From: Kribbella jejuensis
GTDB taxonomy: Bacteria > Actinomycetota > Actinomycetes > Propionibacteriales > Kribbellaceae
Reading direction: 5' to 3'
Assembly (NCBI RefSeq): GCF_006715085.1
Contig: NZ_VFMM01000003.1
Coordinates: 434,001-498,000 of the forward strand
Length of the DNA: 64,000 nucleotides
Shown: positions 8,218-16,384 of the stretch, one piece after another
How positions within the stretch are numbered: position 1 is the stretch's first letter
Layout of the letters: every line of letters begins with the position of its first letter
Position numbers and translations under genes: made by a program
Notes under the pieces: model-generated
What the model saw: only the letters and a program-made list of their open reading frames with translations
The model's database searches: none
What the model was told of the DNA's origin: nothing

Positions 8218-8997
8218 GTGGAGCTTCAGGTGGTGTTGCCGGATGAGGCTGCCGGGATGGGGCCGGGGCGGTTGGTTGAGGTGGCGGTTGCGGCGGAGGA
8301 GTTGGGGTATGGGACGGCGTGGTTGCCTGATCATCTGCCTCCGCCGGGGGAGTTCGGGTCGACGTACGGGGGTGTGTACGAGCCGCTCGTGACGATCGGG
8401 TACCTAGCTGCGCGGACGACTCGTATCCGGTTCGGTACGTCCGTGCTTGTGTTGCCGCTGCGGAGCCCGTACGTCGTCGCGAAACAGGCCGCGACGCTGC
8501 ACCGGCTGTCCGGCGAGCGCATCGTCCTCGGCATCGGCGCGGGTTGGGCGGCGGAGGAGTTCGCCGCGGTAGGCGTGCCCTTCGAGGAGCGGGGCCGCCG
8601 TACGGACGAATCACTAGCGATCATCCGAGACCTCTTCGAGGGACGCGACCGCGGTGGCGTCTTCGAACCGGTCCTCCGCGAACCACTCCCGCTGATGATC
8701 GGCGGTACGACAGGCCCAGCGCTCCGCCGCGCCGCGCGCTTCGGCGATGAGTGGCAAGGCCTCGGCCTCGACGGTTCCACCTTCGCGGCCGCGGTCGCGA
8801 AACTACGCGGACAGACCGACCGAACGATCCGCGTAGGCACCCGCCTCGACTGGTCCGGCGGCGACCCCGGTCCCGTCCTGGCAGCGGCTCACGAACTGGT
8901 AGACGCGGGTGCCGAAACCATCGCGATCTCCTTCGGCGACGAACATGACGCTCTGGACCGCATGACCCGGTTCCACAAGTTGTTCACGGCGGGGTGA
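8218..8997 (+). CDS. LLM-class (F420-dependent type) oxidoreductase
   Basis: A 259-aa luciferase-like TIM-barrel protein. The pattern ELQVVLPDE, AAEELGYGTAWLPDHL, RTTRIRFGTSVLVLPLRSPYVVAKQAATLHRLSG (split across the barrel) and GIGAGWAAEEFAAVGV is characteristic of the F420/FMN-dependent group. The family transfers hydride between F420 (or FMN) and small organic substrates; the substrate is not predictable here. GGAGG at 8208-8212 is 5 nt from the GTG at 8218, so that start is chosen over the adjacent GTG at 8215 and the ATG far upstream. The 3' end overlaps the convergent acyl-CoA ligase by 14 bp. Confidence 0.88.
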   Translation: MELQVVLPDEAAGMGPGRLVEVAVAAEELGYGTAWLPDHLPPPGEFGSTYGGVYEPLVTIGYLAARTTRIRFGTSVLVLPLRSPYVVAKQAATLHRLSGERIVLGIGAGWAAEEFAAVGVPFEERGRRTDESLAIIRDLFEGRDRGGVFEPVLREPLPLMIGGTTGPALRRAARFGDEWQGLGLDGSTFAAAVAKLRGQTDRTIRVGTRLDWSGGDPGPVLAAAHELVDAGAETIAISFGDEHDALDRMTRFHKLFTAG

Positions 8998-10561
8998 GCT
9001 TGCTCCGTACGACCTTGCCGGTGGCGTTGCGCGGGAACTCGTCCAGGATGACGACGCGGCGCGGAGTCTTGTAGCGAGCCAGATTCGCCTTCACGTGTGC
9101 GATCAGGTCGTCCTCGGTCGCGGGCTCGGTGAGTACGACGTACGCGATCAGCCGCTGTCCGAACTCCTCGTCCGGTACGCCGGCGACGACCGCCTCCGCG
9201 ACCGCCGGATGCGCCGCGAGGCACTGCTCGACCTCGACCGGATACACGTTCTCGCCGCCGGAGACGATCATGTCGTCCTCGCGCCCGTCGATGAACAGCC
9301 GCCCGGCCGCGTCGAGGTGGCCGAGGTCGCCGGTACTCATCCGCCCGTCGACGACGGTCTTGCTCGAACCGTCGGAGTACCCGCCGAACACCAGTCCGCC
9401 GCCCGCGAAGATCCGTCCGGTCGTACCGGTCGGGACCTGGCGGTCGTGGTCGTCGAGGATCCGGATCGAGCTGCCGAGGCACGGCCGCCCGACCGTCCCC
9501 GGCGCGGCGAGCAGGTCCGCGGACGTGGCGATGGTGGCGATCCCGACCTCGCTCGAGCCGTACGCGTCGCACAGAACCGGACCGAAGCGCTCGACGAACC
9601 GCTCCGCCAACGGCGCGCCGAGCTGCGCGGCGCCCGAGATCACGGCGCGGAGTGAGTGCAGGTCGTACCGCGCGATCTCGGTCGGCCCGAGCTCGAGCAA
9701 CCGCCGCAACATCACCGGTACGGCGACCACCGACCCGGCTCGTGTCGCCTCCACATCCGCGAGCAAAGTCGCCGCATCGAACCGCGGCCGCAGCACCAAG
9801 GGCGACCCGAGGAACAACGCCAGCATCGACATGAGCAATCCCACCCCGTGGAACAACGGCGGCGCGATCACCATCGGCTCCCCGGCCCGAATCCCGAACC
9901 GCTGCAACGCACTCCCGGTCAACCCCGCCAACCCCCACGCGGTAGGCACCCGCGGAGCCGCCTTCGGCGTCCCGGTTGTCCCCGACGTGAGCAGCGTGAT
10001 GTGCCCCACCCGATCCGGTACAGGCGCTTCACTGCCCATCGGAAGGTCAGAGGAAAGTACTGAGCGGACGCCTGGTGGAGGGGTGAACTCGGGGTCGTGG
10101 ATCAGGAGGTCGGGTTTGTGTTGGGCGAGGACCGCGGCTAGTTGGGGTGTGGCGAACTCGGTGTTCACGAACAGCACGTCGGCACCCAAGCGGGACGCAG
10201 ACAGCGTGGCTTCGAGGAATCCCGCGTGGTTCCGGCACAGGACGGCAACCTTGCTTCCGGCAACTAATCCGTACTGCTCGTGCAGCCCGGCCGCGATCCG
10301 CTCGCACCGCGCGTCCAGCTCGGTATACGTGAGCTGCTCGTCGCCGCAGATGACCGCCGGACGCTCCGGAAACCGGATCGCCGCGACCGCCGCGAGGGTC
10401 GCCATCGACTGACCCCAGGTACGCAGCGCCTTCTCGATCCGCACCAGGTGGGACGGCCCGGCCGACCGCCACACCCCGGACCTGATCAGCGCGACGGACA
10501 ACCCGCCGGCCTCGATCGCGCCGTGGATCAGCCATTCGGGGGCCCGGATCGGGCGGATCAT
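8984..10561 (-). CDS. AMP-dependent acyl-CoA synthetase/ligase
   Basis: A 525-aa adenylate-forming enzyme. The P-loop is LLTSGTTGTPKAAPR, the core motif is DAYGSSEVG, the hinge is GRLFIDGREDDMIVSGGENVYP and the catalytic lysine sits in NATGKVVRSKL. This is the class I adenylation fold that activates a carboxylate to acyl-AMP and then acyl-CoA. Acyl chain preference cannot be read. The ATG overlaps the TGA of the upstream SDR gene (ATGA), so the two are translationally coupled and probably act on the same lipid or aromatic acid pathway. Confidence 0.92.
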   Translation of the reverse strand: MIRPIRAPEWLIHGAIEAGGLSVALIRSGVWRSAGPSHLVRIEKALRTWGQSMATLAAVAAIRFPERPAVICGDEQLTYTELDARCERIAAGLHEQYGLVAGSKVAVLCRNHAGFLEATLSASRLGADVLFVNTEFATPQLAAVLAQHKPDLLIHDPEFTPPPGVRSVLSSDLPMGSEAPVPDRVGHITLLTSGTTGTPKAAPRVPTAWGLAGLTGSALQRFGIRAGEPMVIAPPLFHGVGLLMSMLALFLGSPLVLRPRFDAATLLADVEATRAGSVVAVPVMLRRLLELGPTEIARYDLHSLRAVISGAAQLGAPLAERFVERFGPVLCDAYGSSEVGIATIATSADLLAAPGTVGRPCLGSSIRILDDHDRQVPTGTTGRIFAGGGLVFGGYSDGSSKTVVDGRMSTGDLGHLDAAGRLFIDGREDDMIVSGGENVYPVEVEQCLAAHPAVAEAVVAGVPDEEFGQRLIAYVVLTEPATEDDLIAHVKANLARYKTPRRVVILDEFPRNATGKVVRSKLTPP

Positions 10562-11436
10562 CGCTTCTTCCCGCCTCCGGTACGCCGGAAGTACTGTTCC
10601 AGTAACCGGTCCGTCGGCACCCGGAGAAGGTTGCCGACGGCATCGGCCGGCCGGACGAACGGTGGCGTGATGTTGTGCGGCCGCTCCGCCACCGCCGTAC
10701 AGACCTGATCCGCCGCCTGCTCCGGCGACAGCCCCGGCAACTTGTTGAGCAGCGGCGTCGGCTCACTCATCCGCGTGTGCACCAGCCCCATGTACACCGT
10801 CGATGTCGTCACCCCGTCCCCGCGCACCTCCTGCGCGACGCAGCGCAACCACACGTCGAACGCGCTCTTCGACGCAAGGTACGCCGACCAGCGCGCCATC
10901 GGCGGCGTCCGTACTCCGGCCGTCGACACGTTCACGATGTGCCCGGACCGGCGTTCCCGCATCGACGGCAGCAGTTCGAGGACGAGCTTCGCCGGGCCGA
11001 GGTAGTTGACCGCGTTGGTCCGCTCGATGTCGTGGAACCGCTGGTACGTGTCGGCGATCGACCGCCGGATCGACTTGCCAGCGTTGTTCACGAGGACGTC
11101 GACGTGCCCGTGTTCGGCCAGCACGGTCCGGACCAGCTCCTCGATCGCAGCCGGATCCGCCAGGTTCGCCGGGTACACGTACGCGGACCCGCCGCCGGAC
11201 CGGATCTCGTCGGCCACGACCCGCAGTTGGTCCTCGCTCCGCGCGACGAGCAGCACCGTCGCGCCGGCCGCGGCCAGCCGCCGGGCGGTCGCCTCGCCGA
11301 TCCCGTAGGACGAGCCGGTCACCAGCACGACCTTCCCGCGCACGGCGGCAGCGAGCCGTTCGTCGGAGATCCCGGCCCGCCCGTTGGTCAGCGCGACCAG
11401 CAACGGCCACCCGATCGGACGCTTCGAAGCCACCAT
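10558..11436 (-). CDS. Short-chain dehydrogenase/reductase
   Basis: A 292-aa classical SDR. The cofactor site is TGSSYGIG, followed by NNAG; the catalytic Ser lies in NVSTAG and Tyr/Lys in YLASK. The ~30-residue N-terminal extension and the C-terminal tail (VPTDRLLEQYFRRTGGGKKR) are typical of actinobacterial SDRs paired with acyl-CoA ligases. A TAATGT -10-like hexamer (minus strand, 11444-11449) lies 7 nt before the ATG and no ribosome site is seen, so the mRNA may be leaderless. It is the first gene of the two-gene operon with the ligase. Confidence 0.9.
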   Translation of the reverse strand: MVASKRPIGWPLLVALTNGRAGISDERLAAAVRGKVVLVTGSSYGIGEATARRLAAAGATVLLVARSEDQLRVVADEIRSGGGSAYVYPANLADPAAIEELVRTVLAEHGHVDVLVNNAGKSIRRSIADTYQRFHDIERTNAVNYLGPAKLVLELLPSMRERRSGHIVNVSTAGVRTPPMARWSAYLASKSAFDVWLRCVAQEVRGDGVTTSTVYMGLVHTRMSEPTPLLNKLPGLSPEQAADQVCTAVAERPHNITPPFVRPADAVGNLLRVPTDRLLEQYFRRTGGGKKR

Positions 11437-11476
11437 GGCGCCGACATTACCCGCTGGTAGCCATCAGCGGGAGCCC

Positions 11477-12253
11477 TCAGCCCACCCGGAGCAACCACTC
11501 CCTCACGAACGCGCGGAGCAGCTCCGGCTGCTCGATCTGCAAGTTGTGCCCGGCCACGTCGATCACGGCGTACGTCGCCCGCGGGTAGTGGGGGAGCAGC
11601 GTGAACTGGTCCTCGAACCCGGTCACCGCGTCCTGCCGGCCGCAGAGGATCAGCGACGGACCGAGATACGGCGGGCCGGTCTCCGGCGCGGTCGTCAGCG
11701 CCCAGTTCTTCTGAATGCGTTCCATTGCGGCCTGGTCGGCGAGCGCGAGCCCCGGCGCCACATCCGACCGGTACGCCGCCAGCGCCGCCGCGGTCTGCAC
11801 CACCGCCAGCTCGGTGAAGTCCTCGCCCTCCTCGAGCGACTCGAGCACGCCGGGCTCGGTCCGCAGCACGACGTGCTCGGGCAGCTTGCGGTCCTTGTGC
11901 CAGAGCACGCCGACCGGGCAGATCATCGCCAGACCGCGGATCTGCTCCGGTCTCTCCACGACCAGCCCGCGCGCGAGGTAGCCGCCGTACGACTCGCCGA
12001 TCAGGAGGAACGGTTCGTCGCCGATCTGCTCGTCGATGAACTCGCGCAGCGCGGCCATGATGCCGTCCGAGCTGTCGATGTCGCCGGCCGGACTCCGGCC
12101 CATCCCGGGCAGGTCGGGATAGAGCCTGCGGTAGCCGCTGAGCTCGCTGAAGATCGGTTCGAGGCTGCCGGTCATCAGCCGGTGGTCGGGCGACCAGCCG
12201 TGCAGTGCGAGAACCGGTACGCCGTCGCCGTGGGACACGAAGTGCAGTGCCAT
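11477..12253 (-). CDS. Alpha/beta hydrolase
   Basis: A 258-aa alpha/beta-hydrolase. The nucleophile elbow is GESYGG (residues about 94-99), the acid lies in CGRQDAVTG and the histidine in DVAGHNLQIEQP near the end. There is no signal peptide, so it is cytoplasmic. The fold also occurs in prolyl aminopeptidases, esterases and C-C hydrolases; no substrate is indicated. It is separated from the SDR/ligase operon by 40 bp on the same strand and is divergent from the M24 peptidase. Confidence 0.88.
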   Translation of the reverse strand: MALHFVSHGDGVPVLALHGWSPDHRLMTGSLEPIFSELSGYRRLYPDLPGMGRSPAGDIDSSDGIMAALREFIDEQIGDEPFLLIGESYGGYLARGLVVERPEQIRGLAMICPVGVLWHKDRKLPEHVVLRTEPGVLESLEEGEDFTELAVVQTAAALAAYRSDVAPGLALADQAAMERIQKNWALTTAPETGPPYLGPSLILCGRQDAVTGFEDQFTLLPHYPRATYAVIDVAGHNLQIEQPELLRAFVREWLLRVG

Positions 12254-12318
12254 CGAGGTGCCTTTCGCCGAGCAGAGGTTGAAGCGAATCCCAGTTGTAG
12301 CAAGCCGTTCCGACAGTT

Positions 12319-12331
12319 TTAGAGTCTGCGT
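12319..12331 (+). promoter_or_regulatory. Probable -10 element of a leaderless transcript
   Basis: The hexamer TAGAGT at 12320-12325 lies 6 nt before the ATG of the M24 peptidase. There is no purine-rich ribosome site between them. That spacing is typical of leaderless actinobacterial mRNAs that begin at the start codon. Confidence 0.45.
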
Positions 12332-13459
12332 ATGGCCCGTCGTTCAGCACTTCCGCCGATCCCTGAAGCATCCGTACTTCGTGCCCGCCTCGAGCGTGCC
12401 CGCGAGGTCGCGGCCGGTGCCGGTCTGGTGATCGCGCCGGGCTCCGACCTGCGCTATCTGATCGGTCAGCCGGGCGGCTCGTTCGAGCGCCTGACGGCCC
12501 TGGTGATCCCGGCCGACGGCGCCCCGGCGCTCGTCGTACCGAAGCTCGAAGCGCCCGGATATGGCAGCCTGCCGCTGGACGAGCTCGGCGTCGAGGTCGT
12601 CACCTGGGTGGACGGCGTCGACCCGTACAACCTGGCCGCGGACCGGCTGCGCGGCGCCGAGCGGGTCGCGGTCAGCGATTTCACCCCGGCGCTGCACGTG
12701 CTCGGTCTCCGCGACGCACTGCCGAAGGCGGAGCAGGTGCTCGCCGGTCCGATGGTCCGCGAGCTGCGGATGCGTAAGGACGCCGCTGAGCTCGACGCGC
12801 TCCGCAAGGCCGGCGCGGCGATCGACCGCGTCCACGCCCGCGTCGGTGAATGGCTACGCCCGGGCCGGACCGAGGCGGAGGTTGGCGCCGACATCGCGGC
12901 CGCGATCGTCGAGGAAGGCCACGCCGAGGCGGACTTCGTGATCGTCGGCAGCGGGCCGAACGGCGCCAGCCCGCACCACGCGTTGTCCGACCGGGTGATC
13001 GAGGCGGGCGACGTGGTCGTCGTCGACATCGGTGGACCCGTTGCCGAGGGCTACAACTCAGACTCCACCCGAACGTACGCCGTCGGCACGCCGCGAGACG
13101 CCGACGTGCCAGCGACCTACGCCGTACTGCAGGAGGCGCAGCAGGCCGCTGTGGACGCCGTACGGCCGGGTGTGACCGCGGAGTCGATCGACGCGGCCGC
13201 GCGCAAGGTGATCGACGCGGCCGGGTTCGGCGACTACTTCATCCATCGGACCGGTCACGGGATCGGGCTGGACGTCCACGAGGACCCATACATCGTCGCG
13301 GGCAACACGCTGGTGCTGGAGCCCGGTATGGCGTTCAGCGTTGAGCCGGGCATCTACCAGGCCGGTCGCTGGGGCGCGCGCATCGAGGACATCGTCGTGG
13401 TAACCGCAGACGGTGTGGAGTCGATGAACAACCGGCCGCACGACCTGGTGATCCTCTAG
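12332..13459 (+). CDS. M24 family metallopeptidase (Xaa-Pro aminopeptidase/creatinase fold)
   Basis: A 375-aa protein with an N-terminal creatinase-like domain (residues about 15-150) and a C-terminal pita-bread metallopeptidase domain. The five metal ligands are visible in order: Asp in VVVDIGG, Asp in NSDSTRTY, His in HRTGHGIGL, Glu in SVEPGIY and Glu in RIEDIVVV. It should be a cytoplasmic dinuclear-metal enzyme that removes residues N-terminal to proline in peptides. The start is ATG at 12332. The stop overlaps the convergent GlxA-type regulator by 4 bp. Confidence 0.92.
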   Translation: MARRSALPPIPEASVLRARLERAREVAAGAGLVIAPGSDLRYLIGQPGGSFERLTALVIPADGAPALVVPKLEAPGYGSLPLDELGVEVVTWVDGVDPYNLAADRLRGAERVAVSDFTPALHVLGLRDALPKAEQVLAGPMVRELRMRKDAAELDALRKAGAAIDRVHARVGEWLRPGRTEAEVGADIAAAIVEEGHAEADFVIVGSGPNGASPHHALSDRVIEAGDVVVVDIGGPVAEGYNSDSTRTYAVGTPRDADVPATYAVLQEAQQAAVDAVRPGVTAESIDAAARKVIDAAGFGDYFIHRTGHGIGLDVHEDPYIVAGNTLVLEPGMAFSVEPGIYQAGRWGARIEDIVVVTADGVESMNNRPHDLVIL

Positions 13460-14436
13460 CCGGCGCGGAACGTCTTGCGGTACGCCAGCGGGGAGACGCC
13501 CAGCTCGGACCGTAAGTGGTGTCGCAGGGACGCCGCCGTACCAAGACCCGCCTGCTCGGCGACCCTGTCGACCGACAGGCCGGTCGTCTCCAACAGGTGG
13601 CAGGCGTGCCGCACACGCTGCTGCAGCAACCACGTGCCGGGCGACTGCCCGGTCTCCGCCTTGAAGCGACGGCTGAACGTCCGCACGCTCATCCGCGCGT
13701 GGTCGGCCATCGCGGCGAGGCTGATGTCGCGGTCCAGGTGCCGGAGCGCCCACGCCCGCGTCGGCGCCGTACCCTCGGTGCCTTCTTCGGGTACGGCGCG
13801 CTCGATGAACTGCGACTGGCCGCCGTCCCGCCACGGTGCGACAACGCAGTGCCGGGCCGCACGGTTCGCGACCTCGCTGCCGAAGTCGCGCCGGATCAGG
13901 TGCAGGCAGAGGTCGATACCGGCGGCGAGCCCGGCCGAACTGAGCACGTCGCCGTCGTCGATGAACAGCCGGTCCTCGTCGAGCTTCACCTGTGGATAGA
14001 CGCTGCGGAACAGCTCCGCCCGCTCCCAGTGCGTGGTCGCCGGCCGGTCGTCGAAGTACCCCGCGGCGCCGAGGACGAACGCGCCGGTGCAGATCGACGC
14101 GACCCGCGTGCCGGGCCGGATGGTCGCCAGCGCGGCGGCGAGGTCGTCGGGCAGCGTGCCTTCGTACCGCGGCTGCGGGATGTAGGTGCCGGGGATGATC
14201 ACGGTGTCCGCTGCGGCGAGCGCCTCGGGGCCGTGGTCCGGCGTGAGCGTGAAGCCGGCGCCGGCGCGGATCGGTCCGCCGAGGCCGCAGACGCGGACGT
14301 CGTACAGCTTGGTGCCGTCGGCCTTGGTGGCGGCGCCCAGCACCGTCGGCGGGATGGTCAGGTCGAACCCGACGACCGGTTCCAGCGCGAGCACCGCGAC
14401 GACGTGCGGGCCGACGGCGGCCAGGTGACGGCTCAT
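13456..14436 (-). CDS. GlxA-type transcriptional regulator (DJ-1/PfpI domain plus AraC HTH)
   Basis: About 326 aa. Residues 1-180 form a DJ-1/PfpI (class I glutamine amidotransferase-like) domain with the nucleophile-elbow cysteine in ASICTGAFVL. The last ~100 residues form a double AraC helix-turn-helix (MADHARMSVRTFSRRFKAET; VAEQAGLGTAASLRHHLRSE). Such proteins regulate catabolic and efflux genes; the Cys domain usually acts as a sensor. ATG at 14436 is chosen; an in-frame ATG at 14442 is an alternative, and the much longer upstream frame is antisense to the MFS gene. It is divergent from and probably regulates that exporter. Confidence 0.88.
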   Translation of the reverse strand: MSRHLAAVGPHVVAVLALEPVVGFDLTIPPTVLGAATKADGTKLYDVRVCGLGGPIRAGAGFTLTPDHGPEALAAADTVIIPGTYIPQPRYEGTLPDDLAAALATIRPGTRVASICTGAFVLGAAGYFDDRPATTHWERAELFRSVYPQVKLDEDRLFIDDGDVLSSAGLAAGIDLCLHLIRRDFGSEVANRAARHCVVAPWRDGGQSQFIERAVPEEGTEGTAPTRAWALRHLDRDISLAAMADHARMSVRTFSRRFKAETGQSPGTWLLQQRVRHACHLLETTGLSVDRVAEQAGLGTAASLRHHLRSELGVSPLAYRKTFRAG

Positions 14437-14506
14437 GGCCATATCTTGACACATGTTGTCTGTCTGGCCACTAGTTCGATCGGGGTCGAACCGGCACCCT
14501 GGTCCG

Positions 14507-15781
14507 GTGACACAGACAGTGGAGACGAAGAAGGCTCCCCGGGTGCACCTGGCCTGGGCGGTCGCAGTGGTGGGTTTCGTGACGCTGATCGGGGCGGCCG
14601 GCTTCCGGTCCGTACCGAGTGTGCTGCTCGACCCGTTGCACGAGGAGTTCGGGTGGTCGCACGCGACGATCTCGACGGCGGTGTCGATCAACCTGCTGCT
14701 GTTCGGCGGCATCTCGCCGTTCGCGGCCGCGCTGATGGACCGGCTGGGCCTGCGCAAGGTCGTCAGCGGGGCGCTGGTGCTGATCGCGCTGGGCAGCGGG
14801 CTGACGGTGTTCATGACGGCGTCGTGGCAGCTGCTGCTCTGCTGGGGTCTGCTGGTCGGCGTCGGCACCGGGTCGATGTCGATGACGTTCGTCGCGACGA
14901 TCACCGGGCGCTGGTTCGTCCACCGTCGTGGTCTGGTGACCGGAGTCCTCACGGCGGCCGGCGCGACCGGCCAGCTGATCTTCCTACCGCTGATCGCGTC
15001 TCTGGCTTCGCAGTACGGCTGGCGGGTGCCTGCGCTGGTGGCGGCCGGTGCCGCGCTGGCCGTCGTACCGCTGGTCCTTCTCTTTCTGCGCGACTACCCG
15101 AGTGATGTCGGACTGCGCGCGTACGGCGCTCCGGAGGGCAGTACTGCGGGGCAGCGAGTGGAAACGACCGGGAGCAGTGCCATGCGGGCGCTCAATGCCC
15201 TGACGATGGCCGCGCGACGACCGGCGTTCTGGTTGCTGGCCGGTGGCTTCGCGATCTGTGGCGCATCGACGAACGGCCTGGTCGGTACGCACTTCGTCAC
15301 GGCCGCACACGACCACGGAATGCCTGCGACGACCGCTGCGTCGCTGCTGGCGCTCGTAGGAGTGTTCGACGTCGGCGGCACGATCTTCTCCGGCTACCTG
15401 ACCGACCGGTGGGACCCGCGGTACCTGCTGATCGCCTACTACACCCTGCGTGGCTTGTCGCTGCTGGTGCTGCCGTCGCTGCTCGGTCCGACCGCTGCAC
15501 CCAGTACCTGGGTGTTCATCATCTTCTACGGGCTCGACTGGGTCGCCACAGTCCCGCCGACTGTGGCGCTGTGCCGCGAGTGGTTCGGACAGGACGGGCC
15601 GATCGTGTTCGGCTGGGTGTTCGCCTCACACCAGGTCGGTGCCGCGCTTGCCGCGACCGGCGCGGGCGCGATCCGGGACGCGCAGGGCAGCTACAACCTG
15701 GCCTGGTACCTGGCCGGTGGGTTGTGCGCCGCCGCCGCGCTGATGTCCGCGAGCATCGGACGCCGACTCGTGCCTGCGTGA
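14507..15781 (+). CDS. MFS transporter
   Basis: A 424-aa, 12-helix major facilitator protein. Helices are evident from LAWAVAVVGFVTLIGAAGF to the end, with the loop 2/3 motif DRLGLRKVV and the equivalent YLTDRWDPRY in the second half. The N-terminal sequence up to HPGPV is unlikely to be translated; GTG at 14507, next to the start of TQTVETKKAPRVH, gives a normal short cytoplasmic tail. The family resembles monocarboxylate/oxalate-type permeases (HEEFGWSHATIS). Substrate unknown. It is divergent from the GlxA-type regulator. Confidence 0.85.
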   Translation: MTQTVETKKAPRVHLAWAVAVVGFVTLIGAAGFRSVPSVLLDPLHEEFGWSHATISTAVSINLLLFGGISPFAAALMDRLGLRKVVSGALVLIALGSGLTVFMTASWQLLLCWGLLVGVGTGSMSMTFVATITGRWFVHRRGLVTGVLTAAGATGQLIFLPLIASLASQYGWRVPALVAAGAALAVVPLVLLFLRDYPSDVGLRAYGAPEGSTAGQRVETTGSSAMRALNALTMAARRPAFWLLAGGFAICGASTNGLVGTHFVTAAHDHGMPATTAASLLALVGVFDVGGTIFSGYLTDRWDPRYLLIAYYTLRGLSLLVLPSLLGPTAAPSTWVFIIFYGLDWVATVPPTVALCREWFGQDGPIVFGWVFASHQVGAALAATGAGAIRDAQGSYNLAWYLAGGLCAAAALMSASIGRRLVPA

Positions 15782-15794
15782 TCCCGTCCGCTAG

Positions 15795-15812
15795 CCTCGA
15801 TCTAAGTTGAGG
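15795..15812. promoter_or_regulatory. SoxR-box-like operator
   Basis: CCTCGATCTAAGTTGAGG is an 18-bp imperfect dyad with CCTC/GAGG ends, close to the known SoxR box pattern (CCTCAA-n6-TTGAGG). It lies 26 bp before the soxR ATG, in the place where MerR-type regulators bind between -35 and -10. It implies autoregulation. Confidence 0.7.
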
Positions 15813-15838
15813 TTGACGGACAGGGGCGGTGGCACAGC

Positions 15839-16318
15839 ATGGACATCGAGCCGGGTGAGTTGACGGTCGGGCAGCTGTCGCAGCGCAGTGGCGTCGCGAT
15901 CTCGGCTCTGCACTTCTACGAGCGTCAGGGGCTGATCGTCAGCCGCCGTACGTCGGGGAACCAGCGGCGCTACAAGCGCGACACGTTGCGGCGGGTGGCG
16001 CTGGTCCGGATCGCCCAGCGGGTCGGGGTACCGCTCGCCGAGGTCGCCGCGATCCTCAAACTGCTGCCGGACAACCGGACGCCGACCCGCGCCGACTGGG
16101 AGCGCATCTCGGAGTGCTGGCAGGCGGAGCTGGATCGCCGGATCGTCCATCTCGAACAGCTCCGCGACGACTTCAAGGACTGCGTCGGCTGCGGTTGCCT
16201 GTCGATCGATCGCTGTGCCTTGGCCAACCCGCACGACACCCTCGCCACCACGGGCGCCGGGCCGCGCCGTTTGGTCGCCACGACCGGCGAACCCTGCCAT
16301 CCCGGCAAGTGCGCCTGA
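15839..16318 (+). CDS. soxR: Redox-sensitive MerR-family activator SoxR
   Basis: A 159-aa MerR-family protein. The winged helix is LTVGQLSQRSGVAISALHFY at residues 9-28, followed by the RRYKRDTLRRVALVRIAQ wing, a dimerisation helix, and the [2Fe-2S] ligands Cys115, Cys118, Cys120 and Cys126 in CVGCGCLSIDRC. All four cluster cysteines of SoxR are present. In actinobacteria SoxR responds mainly to redox-active secondary metabolites rather than superoxide and controls oxidoreductase and efflux genes. A SoxR box lies upstream of this gene; no second one was noticed upstream of its immediate neighbours. Confidence 0.95.
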   Translation: MDIEPGELTVGQLSQRSGVAISALHFYERQGLIVSRRTSGNQRRYKRDTLRRVALVRIAQRVGVPLAEVAAILKLLPDNRTPTRADWERISECWQAELDRRIVHLEQLRDDFKDCVGCGCLSIDRCALANPHDTLATTGAGPRRLVATTGEPCHPGKCA

Positions 16319-16384
16319 TCGGTTGTCCACAGGAAGCGTTCGGCGGCGAGCGCGTTGGGGGTGGCGGCGTCTAGGGTTTCCGGC

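Noticed and set aside
7914..8614. Several frames rich in Pro/Thr/Arg or Gly/Trp around the usp-LLM gap
   Set aside because: They arise from short GC-rich tandem repeats and overlap the LLM gene antisense; no conserved sequence.
13456..14952. A 498-codon version of the GlxA-type regulator
   Set aside because: The extra N-terminal ~170 residues are antisense to the MFS transporter and lack domain similarity; the family begins at the ATG near 14436.
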